Source of the DNA: Polytrichum commune
Taxonomy: Eukaryota; Streptophyta; Polytrichopsida; Polytrichales; Polytrichaceae
Assembly (NCBI GenBank): GCA_950295325.1
Contig: OX485803.1
Location: forward strand, 40,005,554 to 40,069,553
Direction of reading: 5' to 3'
Length of the DNA stretch: 64,000 bases
Shown: piece after piece, positions 48,445 to 58,707 of the stretch
How the letters are laid out: each line of letters starts with the position of its first letter
Numbering within the stretch: position 1 is the stretch's first letter
Translations under genes and position numbers: made by a program
The notes under the pieces: generated by a model
The model's database searches: none
Told to the model about the DNA's origin: nothing
Seen by the model: only the letters and a program-made list of their open reading frames with translations

Positions 48445-49084
48445 AATTTGTTCTAATGTCGCACTTGCCATGTTTTAGAGTTTTTGTGGTTCTGTGTAAT
48501 CAAACTGATCAACAATATATTGGACATGTTACAAGTTCTGATTTGATGCCCCATGTTCAAAGCATGTCAAAGATCATTTTATTGTTCACTGGAGAGTGTT
48601 TCTAAGGTGGATGGGTCTTAAGTGGCTTGTTTTCTTAATCAAACCCCTACATTTCATTGGTACATGGCTTAGTGAGGATCAAATAGCAAACATCATAAAA
48701 CACATGTTTAAAAGAGATTGGACTACGTCTTCAAATATTAATAACTGCTCTACACTTCGTAGTGGTCACAAATTGGGAGAACCTATATATCCAATTAAGC
48801 AAACAACAAACATGCATTGTTGATAACCATAACTAAATAAGGGGAGGCCCGATTTTCAATCCGTTTGTTGCAGATGTTTCAATGTAGATTTGCTACTGCA
48901 ACATGAGTTTTGTTATATAAATCTAATCCGTAGGAGTTGGAGAACATGTGAAATGAACCAAATAACACCCACATACCTTATTGTCAACATGAGATGTGGG
49001 TGTGAGAATCGATGGCAAGAGTTGTACACATATATTCCATTCCAAAAAAATTCACATCTAATTGATGTATTTTAGTTCAATGCA

Positions 49085-49325
49085 AATAAATGAGATTGAT
49101 TTTAAATTCTAGGACGCCAAAAGGCTCATGGGACTAGTATATCAAAATGGTGTTGAAGAGGCAAATTCCCTACAAGAATGGAGTGCAATGACCTCAATAA
49201 GATAGAGGCCAATATCAACTTGATGGTCCAATTGGAACAAAGACCTAAGACAACCAAGTATTATATTTTGAAATAGGGAAGGAAACCTATCTCTAATGAA
49301 GTTGTAGAGAAAACACCTTAGAATT
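49085..49325 (+). repeat. Dispersed repeat family F, diverged copy
   Basis: Shares GAGATTGATTTTAAA, AGGCTCATGGGAC-like, AAGATAGAGGCCAATATCAAC, TGATGGTCCAATTGGAA and CCTATCTCTAATG-like words with 2041-2295 and 62165-62400 in order. Confidence 0.7.
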
Positions 49326-50960
49326 TCAATCTATTTGAGAGCAACCATATTAGGTAAGCATTGTAGCTTAATCATTTCCTATTATTCATTCATTTATGTA
49401 TTTTCCTTGTTCCATAAAGGTGACTTTCTTGGTGCCCTCTATCACTATATTCGGTAATTGGAGACTTTTTCATGGTTTTCAAAGAAAGAATAAGGAAAAC
49501 ACACTTATATATTCAATGTGACTTAATAAACCGATTCGCGTGAGCAACACTAACCAATCTGGCAAAAATACGTGTCATCACAATAAGAAATTGGACCAGG
49601 TATTAAACCAATTTCATTTAATTTGAGACTTTGCAAAGTCTCTAATTAATGAATATAGTGATCTCTATGAATCCATTTTATAAGCAAAAACATCTGAAGA
49701 TGTCATTGACCTTTCAAAGTTTTCAAAATGGCCAATGGTGACTCCTTAAACATGCTAGATGTATCATGCATAATGCATCGAAACAAATTGTAATGCGTCA
49801 TTTGGTAGAAGAGCTTTGGTCTTTGAGTGGATTTAGGGTTTGTAGCAATCTGGTCGTAACCTCTAAGTGCTCCATTAGGGTGAAAGCTCCAAAGCAATCC
49901 ATTTAAAAGTCCTTGCATTAGAATTTTATGGACTACATAACCACAGAGAGGAGAGTGGCAACCGACAAGTCATCCACCTACTTGACTTGGTTATTGATCA
50001 TAACTCATCAATTTCTGGACAAAATTTGAGAATCATGGATTAAAAAATATGACGAGTTTTGATAACCATTATCCTCTTGGATGAGCGATAAATTTATGGT
50101 GAGGTATTGAAAAAATTATAGGAAGATGTTAATCTTATAGATGTGAAAAGGGGCCCGATTCTAGAATAGTTTTCTTTTTTCAAAACTATATATGTGTTAC
50201 CTATATTCATAGAAAATGTGACATATTGGTATGTTTTGGCCATTTATTTGTTGAGGGTAGAATAAGTGAGAAACTTGATGTCGAATCATTGGTTACATTG
50301 GATGATGATATTGTCTTTGCAATTAAAAGAACTTCATGGGGACATTCCACTGTAATGTGTTTTTTATACGAAGCTTGCCATGGTATAAACCCTCCCAAAA
50401 TGCCCCAAAAGACTTCAAAATGTCTAGTATAAGAAAAAATGCATGTATAAAAAATACTTGTTACATATTCAAATAAACAAAGTGTCACACAAACGATTAG
50501 ATCATTTAAATCAAGTTTAATATTGAAAACAATAAAATAGTCTTGAGAGATCCCCTTGAAATCCAATTTTTTTCCCCATGCTTCTCAATTTGCTCAAATC
50601 GTGAGCGGGCACATGCAGATGGTGTGTCATGGTTGCATGCAACTTTTGCAAAACAACTGAACTGATACGATTATGATAAGACCCCTAAAGGGGAGTCCAA
50701 GTGAGTGAGTATACGACCCCAACGACATTTAAGGTCAGCCAAAATGTCTCCACATGAAACGTTCCACCGTGAAATTCAAATCTCATGAATCGCTCTGTTG
50801 TGTTTTGAGCTTTTGCAAACTCCACCAAACTTGGTCCAAATCCTCATTCAACTTAGGTGGATTAACTTTGAGCAAATTACATTGTATATATGATGAAGTG
50901 CGGCATTCAACATGTTGATTAGAGTGGCCTTCACGACTCATCCTACAACACCAAGTTTGA

Positions 50961-50987
50961 CATGCCATGCCATGCCATGCCATGCCA
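50961..50987. repeat. CATGC pentamer microsatellite
   Basis: Five tandem CATGC units. Confidence 0.95.
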
Positions 50988-51161
50988 CCTTTAGGTGCCA
51001 TGAAACGATTGCAAAATCATTGGATTGGGTTGATGATGAAGAGTGTGGGGGGAGTGTGGGCCACACTATTTCCAATGTATAGTGCACCTAGGTACCGAGC
51101 AAACTCAAACACGATCCAAGCGTTGAGGTTTGAGAGTTTCTTTATCTCCACATACTTCTTG

Positions 51162-54100
51162 TCACCTTTGGATAAAACCTTCCGCATACTCGTCGTTTTC
51201 GCCGCTGAGGTCGATCGTGTCCATGAACGTCCCTTGCTCTGAAGCTCTCCGTTCCGTGAGCTTTGTGTTCTCATCCGCCTCCTCCTCCATGGCGCTCGCC
51301 CTACGGGCTTGGCTGGTTGGCTCGCCGGCCACCTCCACGGCAAATTTCTGCTTCCCTCTCGACATCGGCTCGGTCCACGACGGCAGATGATCATACGTCA
51401 TAAGGGCTGCCCGCCGCGTCTCCGGGGTCTCGAACGCCCGCGGGTTGAACTCTAGATCTGTGGGGTTGTTCCTGCTGTGCATCGCCAGCGGCGTTAGCCG
51501 AGTATTGTAAGGCGACGCATCATCGTAGGGACTGTTGGGGCCAAACACCTCTCTGTACGATGGCGGGTCCCGACCCACCGCGGTCTCGCCGCTCGTCCGT
51601 GGGGGGGCGGGGTTACTGGTCGGAGCGAGCTTCTCCGAATCCCATTCTTTTGGGTCGGGTTTTTGTGTTGTGGCGTTTCGAGTCACCGGCTCCATCTCCT
51701 TGCCCGTCGGCACAAAGGTGCGCACTCGGTACCTCTGCGGTGCCTCTTGGCTGCCGTCGCTATAGAGCACGTACTCATGGTAGGTCGGTGCAAACTACGC
51801 AAAACGGAGACGCGGAAGCATTAAGGTATGTGTGTGTGTGTGTGTGTGGTATATTTGGTCCATGGTTCATGTTCTCCGACTTCTACCGATTAGATGTACA
51901 CAACAAAAACAAGTTTTGCATCAGCAAATTAATCTACAATGAAGCATCTGCAAAACCCGGATTGGAAATCGGACCTCCCCTTATGGAGTTATAGTTATCG
52001 GAAGTGCATGTTTGTTAATTTCTTAACTAGATATATAGGTCCCTCAATTGTGTTCAATGTTGAGTGTAGAGTAGTTATTGATATCTAAAGACGTAGTCCA
52101 GTCTATTTGAGACATGTATGTCGTTTGCGCTTTGATCCTCACCGAATCACATACCGATCGAATCTAAGGGTCCGATTAAGAAAACGAGCCACTTTAGACC
52201 CATCAGCCTTAGTAGTAGTTGTTGTATGGGAGGGGGAAAGAAGGCCTTATTCTTAGATTAAAAAATTTACCCCACCTATATATTACCCCTCACCATGATG
52301 AAAACATGTCTCCCAACTACTAGAAACACGAATGGGGTGTTTGCACAATGTTCTCCTTCATCATGGAGAACAACAAGAAACACCCCATTCCCACTCTTTG
52401 AGGTTGAGAGAACATCAAAGGTGGGCATCAATCCCCCAAAGACGCCGTGGTATAGGGTTTGAGCTATAACGATGGTATGTGCAATTAGGTTGCTTTCGTG
52501 AACAGGTTGCCTCTTTACCCATGCAAATCACCTTGGGTCAAAAAAAATGAAATCACAAAAATTTATAACTTTGTTTATGTGTTTGTATAAAACCAACGGT
52601 AAAATGACAATTCTTATAATTTGATACTGTGGTAGAGTATATGTTTGATATAGTGTGTGGAATGCCCATAAATAAGCGTGGGGCAACCGAATTGCACATA
52701 TCAGTGTAGTTGTTTGACAAAAGAGTAAATATTAGGAGTTTGAATCTCCGCACCTACACTAAATTATGCCTCATAAAGTTACTACTTTCGTAAGATGAAA
52801 TCGCGGAAGTGCAAACTCAATTTCATGATTTTACAAACCAATTGAGCCATAGGTTCTATGAATTTCATTGGAATGATGAACCAAGTTCATAAAATAGACG
52901 ACCAATTTAACTTGAACTTTTAGGCAATTTCACTACATGGTGTGAACAATTTCGTGATTTGTTACCCATATTCACAACTCCACAAAATCAATTTCATGAA
53001 CCGTAGAACTTTATTTCACAGTACATCATGTATAAGATTCTCCTAATCACTCTGCACTGCTAGCTCTACCAAAATTTTGATTGATCTCTCTTGTCCAAAC
53101 CACAGTGTACAATAAGATCTATGAGATTGGTTTGGAAGATTCGTGAAGGTGCTAGAGGTAAAGATCCACACTATCATGAAAATTGAGGTGTGCCACATGT
53201 CAAGTCGGTTTAGAAGAATCATGAACTAATTTAGGAGGTTCATGAACGAGCTTGGAACCTTCATGAAATTGAGATTGCACTTCTGTGAAGTCATCTTACC
53301 AAATGAGGAAGTTTTTATCATCTTCCTCCGCCTCTACTCGACTTCGTCAGGGCAACCTGACCCAAAATTGCATGCTGCGTAGCGATGGAGGGGGGATTGG
53401 ATGTTGAAGAGAATTTGGCGGATGATATTGAAGAGTTGCGAGCATTGTGCACCTGATGCAGGGTGTCATCGACTACGTCGGAGAAGTTGAGCGCATGGTG
53501 GATGCTGCTGACAAGGCTGCCGTGCATCCCGATGTTGGCTTCCGCGTATGTGCTGTATGGGAACGCATATAGGTGGGCTACCGCCGCAAACAACATCTCC
53601 ACGCATATCACAATGTTTTGGACATCCGTGGATTCCTGTGCCGATAGAACATCGCCGCTCGCCAAGACGGAGATCAACACTCCCTGCACTCACGATTAGA
53701 GATCCAAACCCACAATCAGAATTTTGCAACCCGCTCATATTGCACAACGACGGCCTACAACATGCGTATGAGGTGTGTGTAAGAGCAACAATGAAATTAG
53801 AGTTCAATGAATTCGTAGTTGAGTTTCCTACTAAGTTCAAATAACCACAACATTATTCAGCCTGGCTGAAGCATTTTGTGGGGCCGGGAATATGCTGATA
53901 TAGGTTTCAGGAGATTCTCCTAGTGCGGAGATTCAACCTGAGTATCAGGTTTTGACAAGGGTGAACGTATGAACAAATCTAGGCTTCAAGGCTGAATAAT
54001 GTTATGGCACTTTCAATTGATATGTATCCATTTGCAACATGCATTGGCGGCGAGACAAGGAGGCCGCCATACTTGCCAGAAGGTCAAAAACACGACAGAT

Positions 54101-57100
54101 TTGATGATGACGAACTTGGAGAAGGGGTAGAAGGGCCGCAGCAGGTCCTTGCAGGCGACATAGAAGAGCACGAGCGCAGCCAATGCGCTCGTGTAAGAGA
54201 TGGTGTAGACAAGAGTGATGTAGAGGTAGCCATCGCGGGCGGAGAAGCTCCCGTCTTCATACAAGCCAGAGCCGTACAACACTAGCGTCACAAACACCAG
54301 GATCGGCTTCAGAATCACAAATTGCAGCACACATTGCTTACACCGCCGGATGAAAATCCTGCATGTGCACACAACAACTGCATGCATAACAATTCCTCAA
54401 CTAGATGTACCAACCTGTTCGTTTCCAGGAGAATCAGGAGAGATAGATGATGGGATTTTAGATAAGATGTTGGGGATTTTAAAAACTCAATTTGGATCTC
54501 GACTGTGCAAGGAGGGAGGGGCCATGTTTATCTGAAGATAGAAAGAGAACAAACTAAGCGTGGCTGAAGAATGTCATGTGGTCGTTGTGATCATCCTCCG
54601 CCAACAACGGTGCATGGCAGGATCCGTCTACAAGGAATAAGGCATTTCTTAGTTGATTCTATATCGACATGCGGCTGTAAAAAATAGCGATTCCTTGAAT
54701 ACTTGATTGCCACGTTCAGAGATTCGTCAACGATTCACAATTGCTAGGAGGATGAGGCGATTCCCGAGACGATCCAATGGTCATAATTCTCTGTGGAGTT
54801 GGGAGTGCACAAAAGCAGGCCACAGACCTTACGACGACGACGACGACGACAACAAATGAGATCCAAAGTAACAAACATGTACAAATTTGTTGCGCATAGT
54901 CAACCTGAACGGCGGCGATTCGCACGTGAGAGCTTGCTAACCATTTGGAAATCGTGACCAATGGGTAAATGAAAGATTTGTGTCTCCTTGTTTTTGGGGT
55001 GTGACCACTTCGGAATTTGCGGAAGCTCATTCAATGGTGATTCAACTTGAAATGGTCATCATCGGCATAAAACAAGAAAAAACAAACATTAACTTGTAAG
55101 TACATGTTGGTCACCATTTCAAGTCGGCTATCTTTATGTGTGTAGTCTTGCATCACGGTATGGTAACAAAATAAGGAGAGAACATACCCGTCGAGGGGGA
55201 TGGCGTCACAACAACAAGTCATGAGGCGCCATGAAGGTTTTAGAAACCGGCCGTGGAGGCTGGTGGCCACCACCCCAGGTCCTCCAACCCAAGCAAGGCA
55301 CAATGAGAGGAAATTGTAGATCACCCAAGCTTCGTACCTGCACAACAAGGAATTAGGAAAGTTCCCGCCTAACAACTTGAGATATTGTAAAGTTAGGGTA
55401 AGTGGGCCTAAGACAGACACTTGGGCTTTGCACCCACTTCTTATAGGATATTAAACACGAATAGTAGTACAAGATTATCAACAAATCCAAATCAGGGGCA
55501 TAGCCATTTTCCTTGTGATTCTTGTAGCTCATATGAAACTCTTATTCGTTATCAAATTGAAGATTCCCTCTCTTCTTAAAGGATCATATACGTCCCCTCA
55601 AATGAGTTGGTTATTGAACCTAGAAAAGTTAACAAAGTTTTAGCATGTAATCCAATTTGTATAAAACACATGTCTATTGGTGTCTATTGGTGTATCCAAT
55701 TTATTTCTAAAGCCGCACCTAATCACACACCACCCAAATATAGCTGTTCAGTTAAGATAAGTAACCAAATTAGGTCAGCTTACCGGTGCATTATGAAAAT
55801 TTTAAGTACTAGGGCAACGTTCCCTTCCCATCTTAAGCCTTGGTGCGTGGTGTGCAAGGGTTGCACATCAAAGACCAACATGATTTATGAGATTTTTCCC
55901 TCATCTCAACCTCAATTGAAGAGGTTGACATTCCAGAATCTAGAATGAATCAGGAGTTGTTTATTGAAGGGTCTGACGTTTTAGAATACATCTGGAATTA
56001 TCCGAAAGTGATTCCGTGATCATGGGAGTTGCCTCTTGCCTGGTTAAGAATGTTATGTGATGGAAGTCAGGCACCACACCCTAACAATTTTAGTCACCTG
56101 CTAGATTCATGAAGCAGAAAAGAAACGTCTCAAGGTTACAGGTGACTTACATTCCGGATATGGAGTTGAAGAAGATGGCTCCCATCGGCGCCACCAACGA
56201 CAAAAACGACATGAGTGCATACACCTGCACACAACTTGTTACTTTAGGTTTACTGATTAATTGTGCCAATAATTCCAGTTTGTCTTGTCGCATTTTGTTC
56301 CCATATTGCCCAGGTGCATTGCTCACTTGTGAAATTTACAAGCCCCATAATCCAGGTCCCAAAACCCAAACAACCTGGATGTGTAAAATGGAATGTAACA
56401 GGTTGAAGTTAGCTGTGATTATACAAAATGGATTTCGTGAAAACTCCACCTCTCTCATCTTTTCCGATTTCATCGACTAATCATGTTCCAACAAGGCTGG
56501 CTCAATCAACAAATCAAGTCCTGTCTTTAGCTGCCAATTTGAAACACCAAAAGTTTTGGAACAGAAAGGGTCATCAATGAAGAGCTCTGTACCAAAAGAT
56601 GCAAATGTCTCATCCCAGGCAACTTAGTCTCGCTAATTGTCACTCAGAAGCGTAGGTAACAAATTTGACACCACCTTTCCACGGGATACTATGAAATGCA
56701 TCACGATGGTTATCGAATTTCCTCATTGATAACATATTTAAAGTACTCAGTAGCGTGGAAGGTGCGTTTACAAACAACTACTGACCTCGATGATCGTCCC
56801 TCCTATTGGTGCAATCCGTTCCGTGGAGACAAACAATTTCTGGATTCTACTGAAAAGTTTGTCTAAAGTAATTGCCTCCTACAAATCCTATTCTTACATG
56901 CTCTCTCCTGGTGCCACATACAAACAGAATAGAACTAAAGAAAGTGCTACAACCAACTACACTTTGTATCGTAGTTGGGCAAGTTGGGCAAGGTAGAGTA
57001 GTTGTGGTTGTCATCAGTGCACCTTATCGCTCAAAAATAGAACCAAAGAGAGCATACTACAACCATCAACCACCGAAACGTTGGTTGATGGTAAACGCAC

Positions 57101-57429
57101 CTTGAGATTGCAAGCCTCCCAAACTTGCCATCGAACTCGTGAACACGTCAAACCCTAAACGGACGTTCCTGTCGTTCAAGACGAAGTGATGATGTGCAGT
57201 CTCATTGAAAATTGGACTTTGCATTGAAAAAATTGGAGAGAAATACGTGAATGAGCATCATTAATTGCGGTGATGACCTTACATGAATCATGAAAATGAT
57301 GCGGACGGTGTAGCGTTGGTAGGTGGGCTCGGTGTAGTTGCGCAAGTGCATATAAATGTGCCATATCGCAATCGCACTTGCACCTATTGTACACCCGGCA
57401 GCAAGAGCCACTGCACCATCTGGGGCCAT
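51162..57429 (-). CDS. LAZ1: LAZ1 / TMEM184 (DUF300, Ost-alpha-like) membrane protein
   Basis: Six minus-strand exons: 57429-57283, 56224-56151, 55337-55188, 54358-54073, 53683-53453 and 51794-51162. All junctions are GT/AG with matching phases (0, 2, 2, 0, 0), giving 506 residues. Family blocks are HLRNYTEPTYQRYTVRIIFM (28-47), YEAWVIYNFLSLCLAWVGGP (75-94), SWRLMTCCCDAIPLDG (109-124), FIRRCKQCVLQFVILKPIL (126-144), YLYITLVYTISYTSALAALV (168-187) and NIVICVEMLFAAVAHLYAFP (242-261). At least six hydrophobic helices are evident, followed by a long polar tail (exon 6, residues 297-506). Arabidopsis LAZ1 proteins sit in the tonoplast or plasma membrane and affect cell death and brassinosteroid signalling. 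The last exon looks like an independent gene on its own, but it opens with FAPTYHEYVLYSDG, which continues the family after DDTLHQ. The exon 5 donor GTGCAC is weak. Confidence 0.94.
51831..51848. repeat. GT dinucleotide microsatellite in the LAZ1 intron
   Basis: About nine GT units, close to the last-exon acceptor. Confidence 0.9.
52330..52390. repeat. Short two-step hairpin in the last LAZ1 intron
   Basis: The outer arms GAATGGGGTGTTT and AAACACCCCATTC are 13 bp and perfect. The inner arms TGTTCTCC and GGAGAACA are 8 bp and perfect. Total span is 61 bp. Confidence 0.85.
53850..54002. repeat. Inverted repeat pair in a LAZ1 intron
   Basis: ACATTATTCAGCC at 53850-53862 is mirrored perfectly by GGCTGAATAATGT at 53990-54002. 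This could be a 153-bp MITE, but no second copy was seen. Confidence 0.6.
54831..54850. repeat. ACG trinucleotide microsatellite in a LAZ1 intron
   Basis: Six to seven ACG units. Confidence 0.9.
55440..55800 (+). repeat. Dispersed repeat R1 in LAZ1 intron 2
   Basis: A full-length-like R1 copy, opposite to the gene's direction, between the exons at 56151 and 55337. Shared words with 16960-17290 include AAATCCAAAT, CATAGCCATTTTCCT, GTAGCTCATATGAA, TTGGTTATTGAACC and CACCCAAATATAG...TTAAGATAAGTAACC. Confidence 0.8.
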
Positions 57430-58707
57430 TCCTCGATCTCCACCCTCCTTACAAGTGGTTGTATACTTGGATGGTTGTTGTACTCGGACATCTTCGTCTG
57501 GTCCACAGCATGATCAACCATAGGCACAGGAAATAATCTCTTTCATCTGTGACTATGTTACCACACAGTTAGTTGCGCTGCTTCATCCAATCAACCGTTG
57601 TCCAGGTTCTGACGACCATGCAGCATTGCCCCCATAATAGACCGATTTGGATATTCTCTTCGACGCATGGAAAAAAGGGGAAGACAATTGTTCTACAGCA
57701 GACTTTATATTTCTAACTGAAAGAAATTTCATCTTCACAGGATGATGAGCCTCTCACAGGAACTAATTTCACACCAAACCAGACTTGTGATAAGAGACGC
57801 CGCAATTCCTATTACGAGAGTGACGATCAAAGTGGAAAGTCGTTCAAAACCCCTCAAAGCTTCAAAAGAAAACCTTCAAGAACTTCTTAGGACCCTAACA
57901 GACTTTGTGCAAAGTTCATGTGAGTGGCAGTAGCTAAGACGCAGAGGATAAAATTCTGTGCCCACAACAGGATATGAATTTCGGCCAAATTTGGCTTTGT
58001 TCTCTGCGAATCGCGGATCCTCCTGAATGCAGAATTTGCCTCAACTGCCAGGAAATGGACCCAAAGAGGCCCCATAATGTCACCCTGTTCACTTTAGGCT
58101 CGCACTGCATTGACAGGTAGCCCACTTACATACGTGCAAAAAGGTAAGTTCAGGAAATGAGACCGTTCAAAGTATTGTCCACCAACATAAGACATGAGAA
58201 CTTCAGCGAGACCGGTCGAAGCTTGTGAACCTGAGAAACTCTAGAAGGACAAAGGGTTGTGTCCAGATTTACATGGACATTGCATTGACAAATTTCTTAC
58301 ATTGCCAGAAGGCATTTTTTCTGTTTTATTATACATCAGGGGCTGCTACAAAGGGCTTCAAACTGCAAACAGTCTATGAAAGCTGTCGTGTACCACTAGT
58401 TTTTCATCCCAATAAATTCTGAATCTAGTTGCTGTCCCCTTTTCATACAGTGGAAGGTGCTCTTCCGTGTTGTGAAGTTAATAACAGCTCATTGGCCTGT
58501 AAGGCACTAATGCAAGGATATCTTGTAACAATCCTTTTGTGGGCCCATACGAACGCTGATCTCTTGTGAACTACAAGCTACGCTGTTTGGAAAATCTTGT
58601 GGGCAACTACAGAAAACTCCAACCAACATTACATAAGTGTACATTGAGAAGAAAGTCAAAGTATGACCCCCATATGACCACTCATCCTGGAACGAACTGA
58701 GTTCCCA
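57430..58707. other. Spacer between LAZ1 (5' side) and the dioxygenase gene (3' side)
   Basis: This 1.28-kb region should hold the LAZ1 promoter and leader and the 3' untranslated region of the dioxygenase gene, both on the minus strand. No repeat or extra gene was recognised. Confidence 0.5.

Larger units (their letters stand above)
46209..51161. other. 3' flank and long intergenic region, no gene seen
   Basis: Positions 46209 to about 46850 are the probable 3' untranslated region and flank. The remainder holds a terminal-inverted-repeat element at 48027-48444, a diverged family F copy at 49085-49325 and a CATGC array at 50961-50987. Other open frames show no family resemblance. Confidence 0.5.

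Noticed and set aside
51162-51770. A free-standing 202-codon gene on the minus strand
   Set aside because: Its apparent start is a GTG codon. The sequence just upstream continues as FAPTYHEYV after an acceptor, so it is the last exon of the LAZ1-type gene.
53463-54285. Plus-strand frames over LAZ1 exons
   Set aside because: Shadows of the minus-strand coding exons at 53453-53683 and 54073-54358.
56785-57105. Possible duplicated exon in LAZ1 intron 1
   Set aside because: An imperfect local repeat (ATAGAACYAAAGARAG followed by CTACAACCA words) exists, but the translation does not match any LAZ1 exon.
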